From the NCBI GenBank assembly GCA_937915285.1, contig CALDNG010000180.1, forward strand, positions 1 through 5,010: a DNA stretch of 5,010 bases. The letters run 5' to 3'. Made by a program: the position numbers and the translations under genes. Source of the stretch: an uncultured Desulfomonile sp. GTDB lineage: Bacteria > Desulfobacterota > Desulfomonilia > Desulfomonilales > Desulfomonilaceae. How positions within the stretch are numbered: the first letter of the stretch is position 1; each line of letters starts with the position of its first letter. Shown here piece after piece: positions 1-5,010 of this stretch. The notes under the pieces were generated by a model, which was not told the DNA's origin, made no database searches, and was given only the letters and a program-made list of their open reading frames with translations.

Positions 1-45
1 GATATCCACTCGTGACTGGAGTTCAGACGTGTGCTCTTCCGATCT
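1..45 (+). other. Illumina TruSeq adapter left on the contig end
   Basis: Positions 12-45 read GTGACTGGAGTTCAGACGTG followed by TGCTCTTCCGATCT, which I recognise as the complete 34-nt TruSeq read-2/multiplexing adapter in the orientation that runs into an insert. The preceding bases, GAT then ATCCACTC (4-11), fit the end of the P7 arm plus an index; reverse-complemented this is GAGTGGAT, which I recall as TruSeq index 23. This stretch is library-construction sequence and not genome. It creates a spurious reading frame at 12-272 whose first residues, MTGVQTCALPI, are simply translated adapter and should not be annotated as protein. Genomic sequence begins at about position 46. Confidence in the adapter is very high; in the exact index, moderate. 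Confidence 0.97.
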
Positions 46-203
46 TGCAGAAGGCAGTCTCTACTGATAGAAGGATGTGTTGCTCCAAGAAAAATCCCGA
101 GGGAATTAGACGTCGACCTGGTTTCCTGAGAACTTCCGGAATACTGTTTTGGGTTGTGTCAACAAGGGGCACTCCTTACAGAAATGTCAGTGATTTAGCC
201 AGC

Positions 204-222
204 CACACAAATTTTTTGTGTG
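204..222. promoter_or_regulatory. Perfect 8-bp inverted repeat, possible operator or hairpin
   Basis: CACACAAA (204-211), a TTT spacer (212-214) and TTTGTGTG (215-222) form a perfect dyad about 108 nt upstream of the kaiC start. The arms are AT-rich, and no T-run follows that would make it a normal intrinsic terminator, although the T-run is inside it. It could be a binding site for a dimeric regulator of the kai operon or the remnant of a terminator for an upstream gene. Function is inference only. Confidence 0.35.
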
Positions 223-320
223 TTGTTTTCTGGAATGAGTTTACAAAACCAAAAAGATGTCTAAAGAAGTAATAATCTAATGCAATAGGCCAAAAGGAGG
301 CCATTGGTCACCCTACGAAC

Positions 321-326
321 AGGAGG
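321..326 (+). promoter_or_regulatory. Shine-Dalgarno sequence of kaiC (decides the start)
   Basis: AGGAGG at 321-326 is a perfect anti-SD match. It leaves only 3 nt to the ATG at 330, 9 nt to an in-frame GTG at 336 and 15 nt to an in-frame ATG at 342. The spacing favours the GTG at 336, while homology (the family usually begins M-x-K-x-P-T-G-I) would also fit the ATG at 342. A second AAGGAGG-like tract lies at 294-300 but has no start codon in frame at the right distance. Confidence 0.65.
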
Positions 327-329
327 CTA

Positions 330-2030
330 ATGTTTGTGAGCATGCTCAAAAAGTCACCAACTGGAATCTCTGGATTCGATGAAATCACCGGCGGAGGATT
401 GCCTCAGGGCCGGACTACATTGGTTTGCGGTTCAGCGGGGTGTGGGAAGACGCTGTTTGGAATGGAGTTTCTGGTTCGAGGAATCTCGCTCTATGACGAA
501 CCAGGGGTCTTTATGGCTTTTGAAGAAACTGAAAAGGATCTCAAAGACAACTTTTTCTCCATGGGATTTGATTTGCAGGAATTGATAGACCGACAGAAGA
601 TGGTGATTGACTATGTACGTATAGAGAGAAGTGAGATTGAAGAAACTGTAGAATATGATCTGGACGGTCTTTTCATTCGTTTGGCTGCGGCGGTTGATCG
701 GGTAGGCGCCAAGCGGGTCGTCCTGGATACGATTGAAGCTCTTTTCTCCGGGTTTTCCCATGAAGGAATACTCCGGTCTGAACTTCGCAGGCTTTTCAGA
801 TGGCTTAAGGACCGGGGTTTGACGGCGATAGTTACTGCAGAGCGCGGAAAGGAAACTATTAGCCGACATGGCCTGGAAGAATACGTGGCTGATTGCGTGA
901 TAATAATGGATCACCGTGTTGCCGGACAGGTCTCTACGCGGCGGTTGAGGGTGGTTAAGTACCGTGGATCGGCGCACAACGCAGATGAATGCCCGTTTTT
1001 GATTATTTCCGGTGGACTGTGGCTTCTCCCGATTACATCTTTCGGGCTGAACCACCTGGTTTCTGAAGAGAGATTCTCAACTGGAATCATAGCCCTGGAC
1101 AATATGCTGGGAGGACAGGGGTACTATCGGGGTAACTCGATCCTGATCTCAGGAACAGCCGGCACAGGGAAGACCAGTATTGCTTCACACTTTGCCAATG
1201 CGGCTTGCAGCAATGGCGAGCGAACCCTTTTCGTGGCCTTTGAGGAATCACCCAGGCAAATAGTTAGAAACATGCAGTCTATCAGCATTGATCTCGATCA
1301 ATGGCTGGAAAATGGTCTATTAAGGTTCCATGCGATCCGACCTTCCCAATACGGCCTCGAGGCGCACCTATCGACAATCCTCAAGGTAATCGATGAATTC
1401 AACCCATCAGCAGTGGTCATAGATCCGATTTCAAGTTTTCATCCGGTTGGTGATTCATTTGAAGTGAAAGAGATGCTGTTGCGACTGGTAGATTACCTTA
1501 AGAATAAGGGTGTAACCACGCTCTGCACTGATCTGATACATGGTGGAGTGATGTTGGAGAAGACCGACGTAGGGATGTCATCGCTCATGGATACATGGAT
1601 ATTGCTCAGATCCCTTGAATGCAATGGAGAACGTAACCGGACTATCTACATAGCCAAATCCAGGGGCATGGGACATTCACACCAGATCAGGGAGTTCCTG
1701 TTGACAGATGACGGCGTAGAATTGGTAGATGTTTATGTTGGGACAAACGAGGTGCTGACAGGATCGGCGCGATTCGCAAGAGAGGCCCAGGAGAAAGCAG
1801 AGGCTCTGGAACGGATGCAAGAGTTGGAGCGCAAAAAGCATGAGCTGGAGCGAAGACGACAATTAATGAATGCGCAAATTGTCGCCTTGCAGTCGGAATT
1901 CGAGGCAGAAGAGAGAGAGGTCAAACGCTTCATAGAACAGTCTCTTTCCAAGGAAGATGTCCTGGAAAGGGTCCAGAAGGACATGGCCAGGATTCGGGAA
2001 CAGAAAAACGATTCTTTGACCGGTAATTAA
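330..2030 (+). CDS. kaiC: KaiC-like double-domain ATPase/autokinase with C-terminal coiled coil
   Basis: This is a RecA-fold KaiC homologue with two tandem ATPase domains, expected to act as a cytosolic hexamer. CI spans about residues 9-235: Walker A GSAGCGKT (34-41), catalytic Glu pair E65-E66, Walker B RVVLD (D133), and KYRG (K210/R212) matching the inter-subunit KxR finger. CII spans about 247-470: Walker A GTAGTGKT (275-282), E305-E306, Walker B VVID (D365) and AKSRG (K443/R445). The segment TDVGMSSLMDT (412-422) aligns with the cyanobacterial autophosphorylation segment, placing S417-S418 where Synechococcus has S431-T432 and T412 at T426. Residues about 480-560 are a highly charged predicted coiled coil, replacing the short A-loop tail that KaiA binds. 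Length is 566 aa against 519 aa in Synechococcus KaiC, and the coil explains the excess. It is the first gene of the apparent kaiC-kaiB-kaiB-kinase operon. The true start may be the GTG at 336 or the ATG at 342. Family assignment is firm; a circadian role is not shown. Confidence 0.96.
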   Translation: MFVSMLKKSPTGISGFDEITGGGLPQGRTTLVCGSAGCGKTLFGMEFLVRGISLYDEPGVFMAFEETEKDLKDNFFSMGFDLQELIDRQKMVIDYVRIERSEIEETVEYDLDGLFIRLAAAVDRVGAKRVVLDTIEALFSGFSHEGILRSELRRLFRWLKDRGLTAIVTAERGKETISRHGLEEYVADCVIIMDHRVAGQVSTRRLRVVKYRGSAHNADECPFLIISGGLWLLPITSFGLNHLVSEERFSTGIIALDNMLGGQGYYRGNSILISGTAGTGKTSIASHFANAACSNGERTLFVAFEESPRQIVRNMQSISIDLDQWLENGLLRFHAIRPSQYGLEAHLSTILKVIDEFNPSAVVIDPISSFHPVGDSFEVKEMLLRLVDYLKNKGVTTLCTDLIHGGVMLEKTDVGMSSLMDTWILLRSLECNGERNRTIYIAKSRGMGHSHQIREFLLTDDGVELVDVYVGTNEVLTGSARFAREAQEKAEALERMQELERKKHELERRRQLMNAQIVALQSEFEAEEREVKRFIEQSLSKEDVLERVQKDMARIREQKNDSLTGN

Positions 2031-2045
2031 CAGTGAACACAAAGG

Positions 2046-2393
2046 ATGCTAGCGTTGGACACACAAAGCGACAATTACTGCAAGAATGAAGCAGGTGGAG
2101 GATTTTGGAATCTGCGTTTGTACGTAGCAGGACAAACCCCTAAATCGATTGCAGCATTTGACAATTTAAAGAAAATTTGTGAGACCCACCTTTCTGGAAG
2201 ATACGATTTAGAGGTGATCGACCTTTTGGAAAAACCACAATTGGCCGCCGGCGATCAAATTATTGCTCTTCCTACTCTGGTGAGAAAACTGCCCGAACCA
2301 ATGAGGAAGATCATAGGTGACCTTTCCAATACCGAGAGGGTGCTGGTGGGGTTGGATTTACGCCCAGCTTTGCCTGGCAGACGGGAAACTTAG
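2046..2393 (+). CDS. kaiB: KaiB homologue, first copy (canonical fold-switch motif)
   Basis: A 115-aa protein with a single KaiB domain from about residue 21 ([14 protein letters not shown]) to 105, in the thioredoxin-like KaiB/SasA-N family. In cyanobacteria KaiB binds the CI ring of KaiC after switching from a tetrameric ground-state fold to a thioredoxin-like fold. The landmarks are present: LRLYVAGQT (23-31), [11 protein letters not shown] (56-66), [12 protein letters not shown] (74-85), KIIGDLS (88-94) and VLVGLDL (99-105). G102 and D104 match the Gly and Asp whose mutation shifts the fold equilibrium in cyanobacterial KaiB. It starts 15 nt after kaiC. The ATG at 2046 abuts the AAAGG at 2041-2045 with no spacing, whereas the in-frame TTG at 2055 has about 9 nt, so translation may begin at codon 4. 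It is about 59% identical (roughly 50 of 85 hand-aligned positions) to the next gene. The family call is secure; partner specificity is inferred. Confidence 0.94.
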   Translation: MLALDTQSDNYCKNEAGGGFWNLRLYVAGQTPKSIAAFDNLKKICETHLSGRYDLEVIDLLEKPQLAAGDQIIALPTLVRKLPEPMRKIIGDLSNTERVLVGLDLRPALPGRRET

Positions 2394-2395
2394 TC

Positions 2396-2737
2396 ATGAG
2401 TCAAGATGAAAGAATTTCAGCTATTGACAGCCTTGCGCAAGCATCAACTTCATCCAGAAATGACACGTATCTGCTTCGCCTGTATGTTAGTGGTCAAACC
2501 GCAAGGTCAGTTCGCGCGATCGAGAACCTTAAACAGTTGTGCGAAGACTATCTCACGGGACGATACGAGATTGAGATAATAGACGTTTACCAGCAACCGG
2601 AACGTCTCAAGGATGAGCAAATAATCGCAGTGCCAACTCTGATAAGAAAACTGCCACTTCCAGTGCGTAAGGTTATCGGAGACTTGTCCGACACAGGACG
2701 TGTTCTGGTCGGTCTGGCTCTAATGAACCACGAATGA
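2396..2737 (+). CDS. kaiB: KaiB homologue, second copy (GLA instead of GLD)
   Basis: A 113-aa tandem paralogue of the preceding gene with its KaiB domain at about residues 25-109. It has LLRLYVSGQT (26-35), EIIDVYQQP (60-68), AVPTLIRKLPLP (78-89), KVIGDLSDT (92-100) and RVLVGLAL (102-109). The key difference is A108 (codon GCT at 2717-2719) where the first copy and cyanobacterial KaiB have Asp; the Gly before it (G106) is kept. The segment after the conserved IID also diverges (YQQPERLKDEQ against [11 protein letters not shown]). A 24-aa polar N-terminal extension without recognisable motif precedes the domain, and only four residues follow it. The ATG lies 2 nt after the stop of the first kaiB with only a weak GGGA (2383-2386) upstream, which suggests translational coupling. 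Likely KaiC-binding, perhaps with a different fold equilibrium or partner; a SasA-like or redox role is possible but unsupported. Confidence 0.93.
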   Translation: MSQDERISAIDSLAQASTSSRNDTYLLRLYVSGQTARSVRAIENLKQLCEDYLTGRYEIEIIDVYQQPERLKDEQIIAVPTLIRKLPLPVRKVIGDLSDTGRVLVGLALMNHE

Positions 2738-2752
2738 TATTGCAAGGCATTA

Positions 2753-4462
2753 ATGATGAGCGACAACACCAGAACTGACCAAAACCTTGTTGCCGAATTG
2801 GAGGACTTGCGATCACGGCTGCACGAAGCCGAAGACACTTTGGAAGCAATTCGCAGTGGGGCTGCGGATGCTTTAATTGTATCTGGGACTGATGGCCCCA
2901 AGGTCTTTACTCTCTCAGGGGCTGATGAGGTCTACAGGACTTTTTTTCAGGAGATGGCCGACGGCGGCCTAACTGTCAATTCCCGGGGGACAATACTTTC
3001 TTCAAATCAGAGCCTTTCGGAGATTCTCGGCCTGACTACTGAAAAGTTGTTGGGGGACCGTTTTCAGAGTTTCATACTCCCTGAAGATGTCGAGATATTT
3101 GAAACTGCGCTGGAAAAGGTCTTTAGAGACCAGACCAAAGCACATATTGTTTTACGCACCCAGTCGGACAGGATCGTTCGCACAGGTGTTGTAGCCATAG
3201 AGCCTCAGCATCCAACCAATAGTGAGTTAGCGTGTATAGTAGTTACCGACATTACTGAGAGTACCCGTGTGGAGATGGAACGCCAGCTCTTACTCGCCCA
3301 GAAGTTCGAGAGCCTGTCGACCATGGCAGGCGGTATCGCACATGATTTTAACAACCAGTTGATGGCCGTGATTGGAAACCTGGAACTGGCGCTAGAAGAG
3401 ATACCGAGGGATTCTGAGGCCGAAGCAAATGTAAAGAAGGCCATTCGAGCCTCCAGACTATCTGCTGGGCTATCAAGACAGATGTTGACTTATGCCGGCA
3501 GTAGTCTGTCCTGCCATGTGGTTCTGAATCTCAACGAACTGTTGAGTGACGACCGAATCAAGTTTCAAACAGGCGCTTCCCATTCATTGATTTTCAACCT
3601 GGCTGATGGACAGGCTCTCCCGAGCATAAAAGGAGACCCAGACCAAATACAACGTCTTGTTAGAAATATTCTGATCAACGCCTCAGAATCCATCGCCGAG
3701 GATGATGGCCATATTACAATCAGGACGGGTGTCGTTCACTGCGACAGTAAATATCTTGCTTTAAGCCCTCTGGACAAGAAACCAGAACCAGGTCTTTTTG
3801 TTTTTCTGGAGATTTCAGACACCGGTTGCGGAATGCACCCCGAGACCCTGCAGAGGATCTTCGATCCATTCTTCACGACAAAGTTCACTGGTCGTGGGCT
3901 TGGCATGGCTGAAGTTATGGGGATAGTGAAAGGACATGGTGGGGCCATTATTCTGGACAGCGAAGTAGGGAAAGGTAGCACGATACGAGTTCTGTTTCCT
4001 GTTTTCGAAAAAGTTCATTCCCCGGTAGTCAAAGCAGGCCGCATCCTCGAAACCGAGCCATTAGCCATGGTCAGTCCACCGAGGCGAAAAACTATTCTAG
4101 TGGTGGAAGATGAGGAAATGGTACGTGAGTTGGTTCACAGACGCTTGATAGCGCTAGGATATGACACGATTGAAGCTTCGGACGGTGAGGAGGGGGTCGC
4201 CATTTACCAGGACCGACATCACGAAATAGATTTGGTCCTGCTCGACTTTGTGATGCCTAGAATGAATGGAGTTGAGGCCTTCAGGGAACTCACAAAGATC
4301 AAGCCTGATGTGAAAGTGATCCTCAGCAGTGGTTACACTGAAGATGTTGTATTGGAAGAGTTTTCCGGGGTTCGCCCCGCCGGTATCTTGCATAAGCCAT
4401 ATGTGATTGAGGAACTCCACTCGCAACTCAAGCGAGTGTTGGGGACCGATGGAGCTAACTGA
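2753..4462 (+). CDS. PAS hybrid sensor histidine kinase with C-terminal receiver
   Basis: A 569-aa soluble sensor kinase with no signal peptide or membrane segment. Residues about 11-35 form a short coil ending in EAIRSGAADALIV, a segment I associate with PAS-kinase N-termini. A PAS domain covers about 60-170 and ends in VVTDITE. HisKA carries the phospho-acceptor H197 in GGIAHDFNNQL; D198 and N201 fit the DxxN pattern linked to phosphatase activity. HATPase_c covers about 293-418: N box RNILINASESI (304-314), G1 box DTGCGM (356-361), FDPFFTTK (370-377) and G2 GRGLGM (380-385). A receiver domain spans about 446-563 with acidic pocket E452-E455, phospho-acceptor D498 in LLDFVMP, S525/S526 and K548. 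All catalytic residues are therefore present. It begins 15 nt after the second kaiB; AAGG at 2744-2747 serves the ATG at 2753 or 2756. The context makes it a likely input or output kinase of the Kai module. It lacks the KaiB-like domain of SasA; its PAS-kinase-REC layout is loosely CikA-like. The phosphate acceptor downstream is not visible here. Confidence 0.93.
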   Translation: MMSDNTRTDQNLVAELEDLRSRLHEAEDTLEAIRSGAADALIVSGTDGPKVFTLSGADEVYRTFFQEMADGGLTVNSRGTILSSNQSLSEILGLTTEKLLGDRFQSFILPEDVEIFETALEKVFRDQTKAHIVLRTQSDRIVRTGVVAIEPQHPTNSELACIVVTDITESTRVEMERQLLLAQKFESLSTMAGGIAHDFNNQLMAVIGNLELALEEIPRDSEAEANVKKAIRASRLSAGLSRQMLTYAGSSLSCHVVLNLNELLSDDRIKFQTGASHSLIFNLADGQALPSIKGDPDQIQRLVRNILINASESIAEDDGHITIRTGVVHCDSKYLALSPLDKKPEPGLFVFLEISDTGCGMHPETLQRIFDPFFTTKFTGRGLGMAEVMGIVKGHGGAIILDSEVGKGSTIRVLFPVFEKVHSPVVKAGRILETEPLAMVSPPRRKTILVVEDEEMVRELVHRRLIALGYDTIEASDGEEGVAIYQDRHHEIDLVLLDFVMPRMNGVEAFRELTKIKPDVKVILSSGYTEDVVLEEFSGVRPAGILHKPYVIEELHSQLKRVLGTDGAN

Positions 4463-4579
4463 TCAAAACTATTGCTCAAATGACCCGGCATGTGGCACAA
4501 CATGAACTTGTCCCAAGAATTCTGACCCGCTGCCAAAACCCATCACCCTATTCATGAGACTGTTTGTCTCCCACAGCGA
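4463..4579. other. Convergent intergenic gap without a clear terminator
   Basis: This 117-nt gap separates the 3' ends of two convergent genes. Two weak hairpins can be drawn: CATGT/ACATG around 4489-4504, and GAGAC/GTCTC with a 5-nt loop at 4556-4570. Neither is GC-rich with a following T-run on either strand, so a rho-independent terminator is not supported. No coding potential was seen. Confidence 0.5.
4556..4570. repeat. Short inverted repeat between convergent genes
   Basis: GAGAC (4556-4560), loop TGTTT (4561-4565) and GTCTC (4566-4570) form a 5-bp stem lying 9 nt beyond the stop codon of the minus-strand kinase. It is too short, and has no T-tract on either strand, to be called a terminator with confidence. 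It may be weak 3'-end structure or chance. Confidence 0.2.
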
Positions 4580-5010
4580 TCAGCTAGTTAGCTCCCCACT
4601 TTTAAGTTGCATGTCCAGCGCCTTACGGACTGTTAACGCGATGTCCTTTTTGGAGATGGGCTTGCTGAGTATGCCACTAAAAACATTCCCCTCAGCCTCT
4701 TCGGTCGTAAACTTGTGCCCGAAGCCTGTACACAGGATGATGGGCACATCAGGATTCATGATTTTTATTTGCTCGGCTAGGACCAAGCCGGTGACTTTAG
4801 GCATCATCAGGTCGGTTAACACCAGGTCGAATCCCCCAGGATCAGTCCTGAATGCTTCCAGCGCTTTCAGGGGGTCCAAGAACGCCACCACCCGGTAACC
4901 AAGCCGTTCCAATATAGCTTGTCCCATCTCAAGGAGTATTTCTTCATCGTCGACAAACAATATTCGTTCTTTTCCTTTAGGGATTGGACATGAGTCAGAA
5001 GCGCCTTCGC
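4580..5010 (-). CDS. C-terminal receiver domain of a second hybrid kinase (5' partial)
   Basis: The frame is open from the right edge of the window to a TGA at 4580-4582, about 142 complete codons. After a short linker (EGASDSCPIPKGKE) comes a full receiver domain: beta-1 RILFVDDEE supplies the acidic pocket, LVLTDLMMP holds the phospho-acceptor Asp (codon at 4811-4813), ILCTG supplies the conserved Thr, and LSKPIS the conserved Lys. It ends soon after alpha-5 with no DNA-binding domain. The only in-frame start-like codon, TTG at 4958-4960, falls inside beta-1 and cannot be the real start. The PKGKERILFVDDEE type of entry is typical of the receiver at the C-terminus of PAS-containing hybrid histidine kinases, so the kinase core probably lies beyond the window. 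A stand-alone response regulator with a start outside the window is the alternative. It is convergent with the kai operon and so separately transcribed. Confidence 0.85.
   Translation of the reverse strand, partial: EGASDSCPIPKGKERILFVDDEEILLEMGQAILERLGYRVVAFLDPLKALEAFRTDPGGFDLVLTDLMMPKVTGLVLAEQIKIMNPDVPIILCTGFGHKFTTEEAEGNVFSGILSKPISKKDIALTVRKALDMQLKSGELTS

Larger units (their letters stand above)
46..329. other. Leader region upstream of kaiC, no supported gene
   Basis: No reading frame here looks like a protein family I know. The frame open through 272 starts inside adapter and is rich in Cys, Trp and basic residues without motif. Another frame is open from 46 to a TGA at 127-129 (27 codons) and could be the C-terminus of a gene cut off by the contig end, but that cannot be shown. 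The region becomes AT-rich towards kaiC and is the likely site of the operon promoter. TTTACA at 240-245 and TAATAAT at 270-276 resemble -35 and -10 elements, but their spacing of about 24 bp is too long for a normal sigma-70 pair, so no promoter is called. A perfect dyad lies at 204-222. I saw no tRNA, sigma-54 site or riboswitch. Confidence 0.6.

Noticed and set aside
46..50. TGCAG directly after the adapter, as in PstI-based RAD libraries
   Set aside because: A 5-base match is easily chance, and nothing else indicates a restriction-site library.
12..272. 86-codon open frame at the left end
   Set aside because: Its start and first 11 codons are Illumina adapter; the remainder resembles no protein family and has no ribosome binding site.
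240..278. Sigma-70 promoter made of TTTACA and TAATAAT
   Set aside because: The spacing between the hexamers is about 24 bp against a normal 16-18, so it cannot be called.
432..1055. 207-codon minus-strand open frame inside kaiC
   Set aside because: It lies wholly antisense to a gene with intact KaiC motifs, and its translation shows no domain; it is a shadow of kaiC codon use.
2753..4462. SasA orthologue
   Set aside because: No KaiB-like N-terminal domain is present; the sensor is a PAS domain and a receiver is fused at the C-terminus.
4489..4504. CATGT/ACATG hairpin as a terminator for the kai operon
   Set aside because: The stem is only 5 bp, AT-rich and not followed by a T-run.
4554..4898. 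114-codon plus-strand open frame over the right-hand receiver gene
   Set aside because: It is antisense to a receiver domain with all catalytic residues present; its Ser/Thr/Pro-rich translation is a shadow.

Overview
The window looks like bacterial chromosomal or metagenomic sequence of intermediate GC. Its first 45 bases are not biological: they are Illumina TruSeq adapter left on a contig end. The gene types (KaiC with a C-terminal coiled coil, KaiB homologues of the "[11 protein letters not shown]" type, and PAS/receiver hybrid histidine kinases with "PKGKERILFVDDEE"-style receivers) resemble what is common in Desulfobacterota/deltaproteobacteria and related anaerobes. That taxonomic placement is inferred from memory of family style, not from a marker gene.

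Layout: 1-45 adapter; 46-329 AT-rich leader with no convincing gene but one perfect inverted repeat; 330-2030 kaiC; 2046-2393 first kaiB; 2396-2737 second kaiB; 2753-4462 PAS-HisKA-HATPase-REC hybrid histidine kinase; 4463-4579 short convergent intergenic gap; 4580-5010 (minus strand) the C-terminal receiver domain of a second, truncated hybrid kinase that continues past the right edge of the window.

The four plus-strand genes are spaced 15, 2 and 15 nt apart and are very probably one operon. It encodes a KaiA-less Kai module: a double-domain KaiC ATPase with both ATP sites and a Ser-Ser at the autophosphorylation position, two diverged tandem KaiB proteins, and a sensor kinase that is a plausible input or output partner. 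In cyanobacteria KaiB binds KaiC and the kinases SasA and CikA read the complex. Here the kinase has no KaiB-like domain, and the KaiC tail that KaiA would grip is replaced by a long charged coiled coil. The most interesting points are the paired KaiBs, one of which has Ala in place of the Asp of the fold-switch-associated GLD motif, and the genetic fusion of this set to a two-component phosphorelay. Whether this is a clock, an hourglass timer or a stress/redox regulator cannot be decided from sequence.
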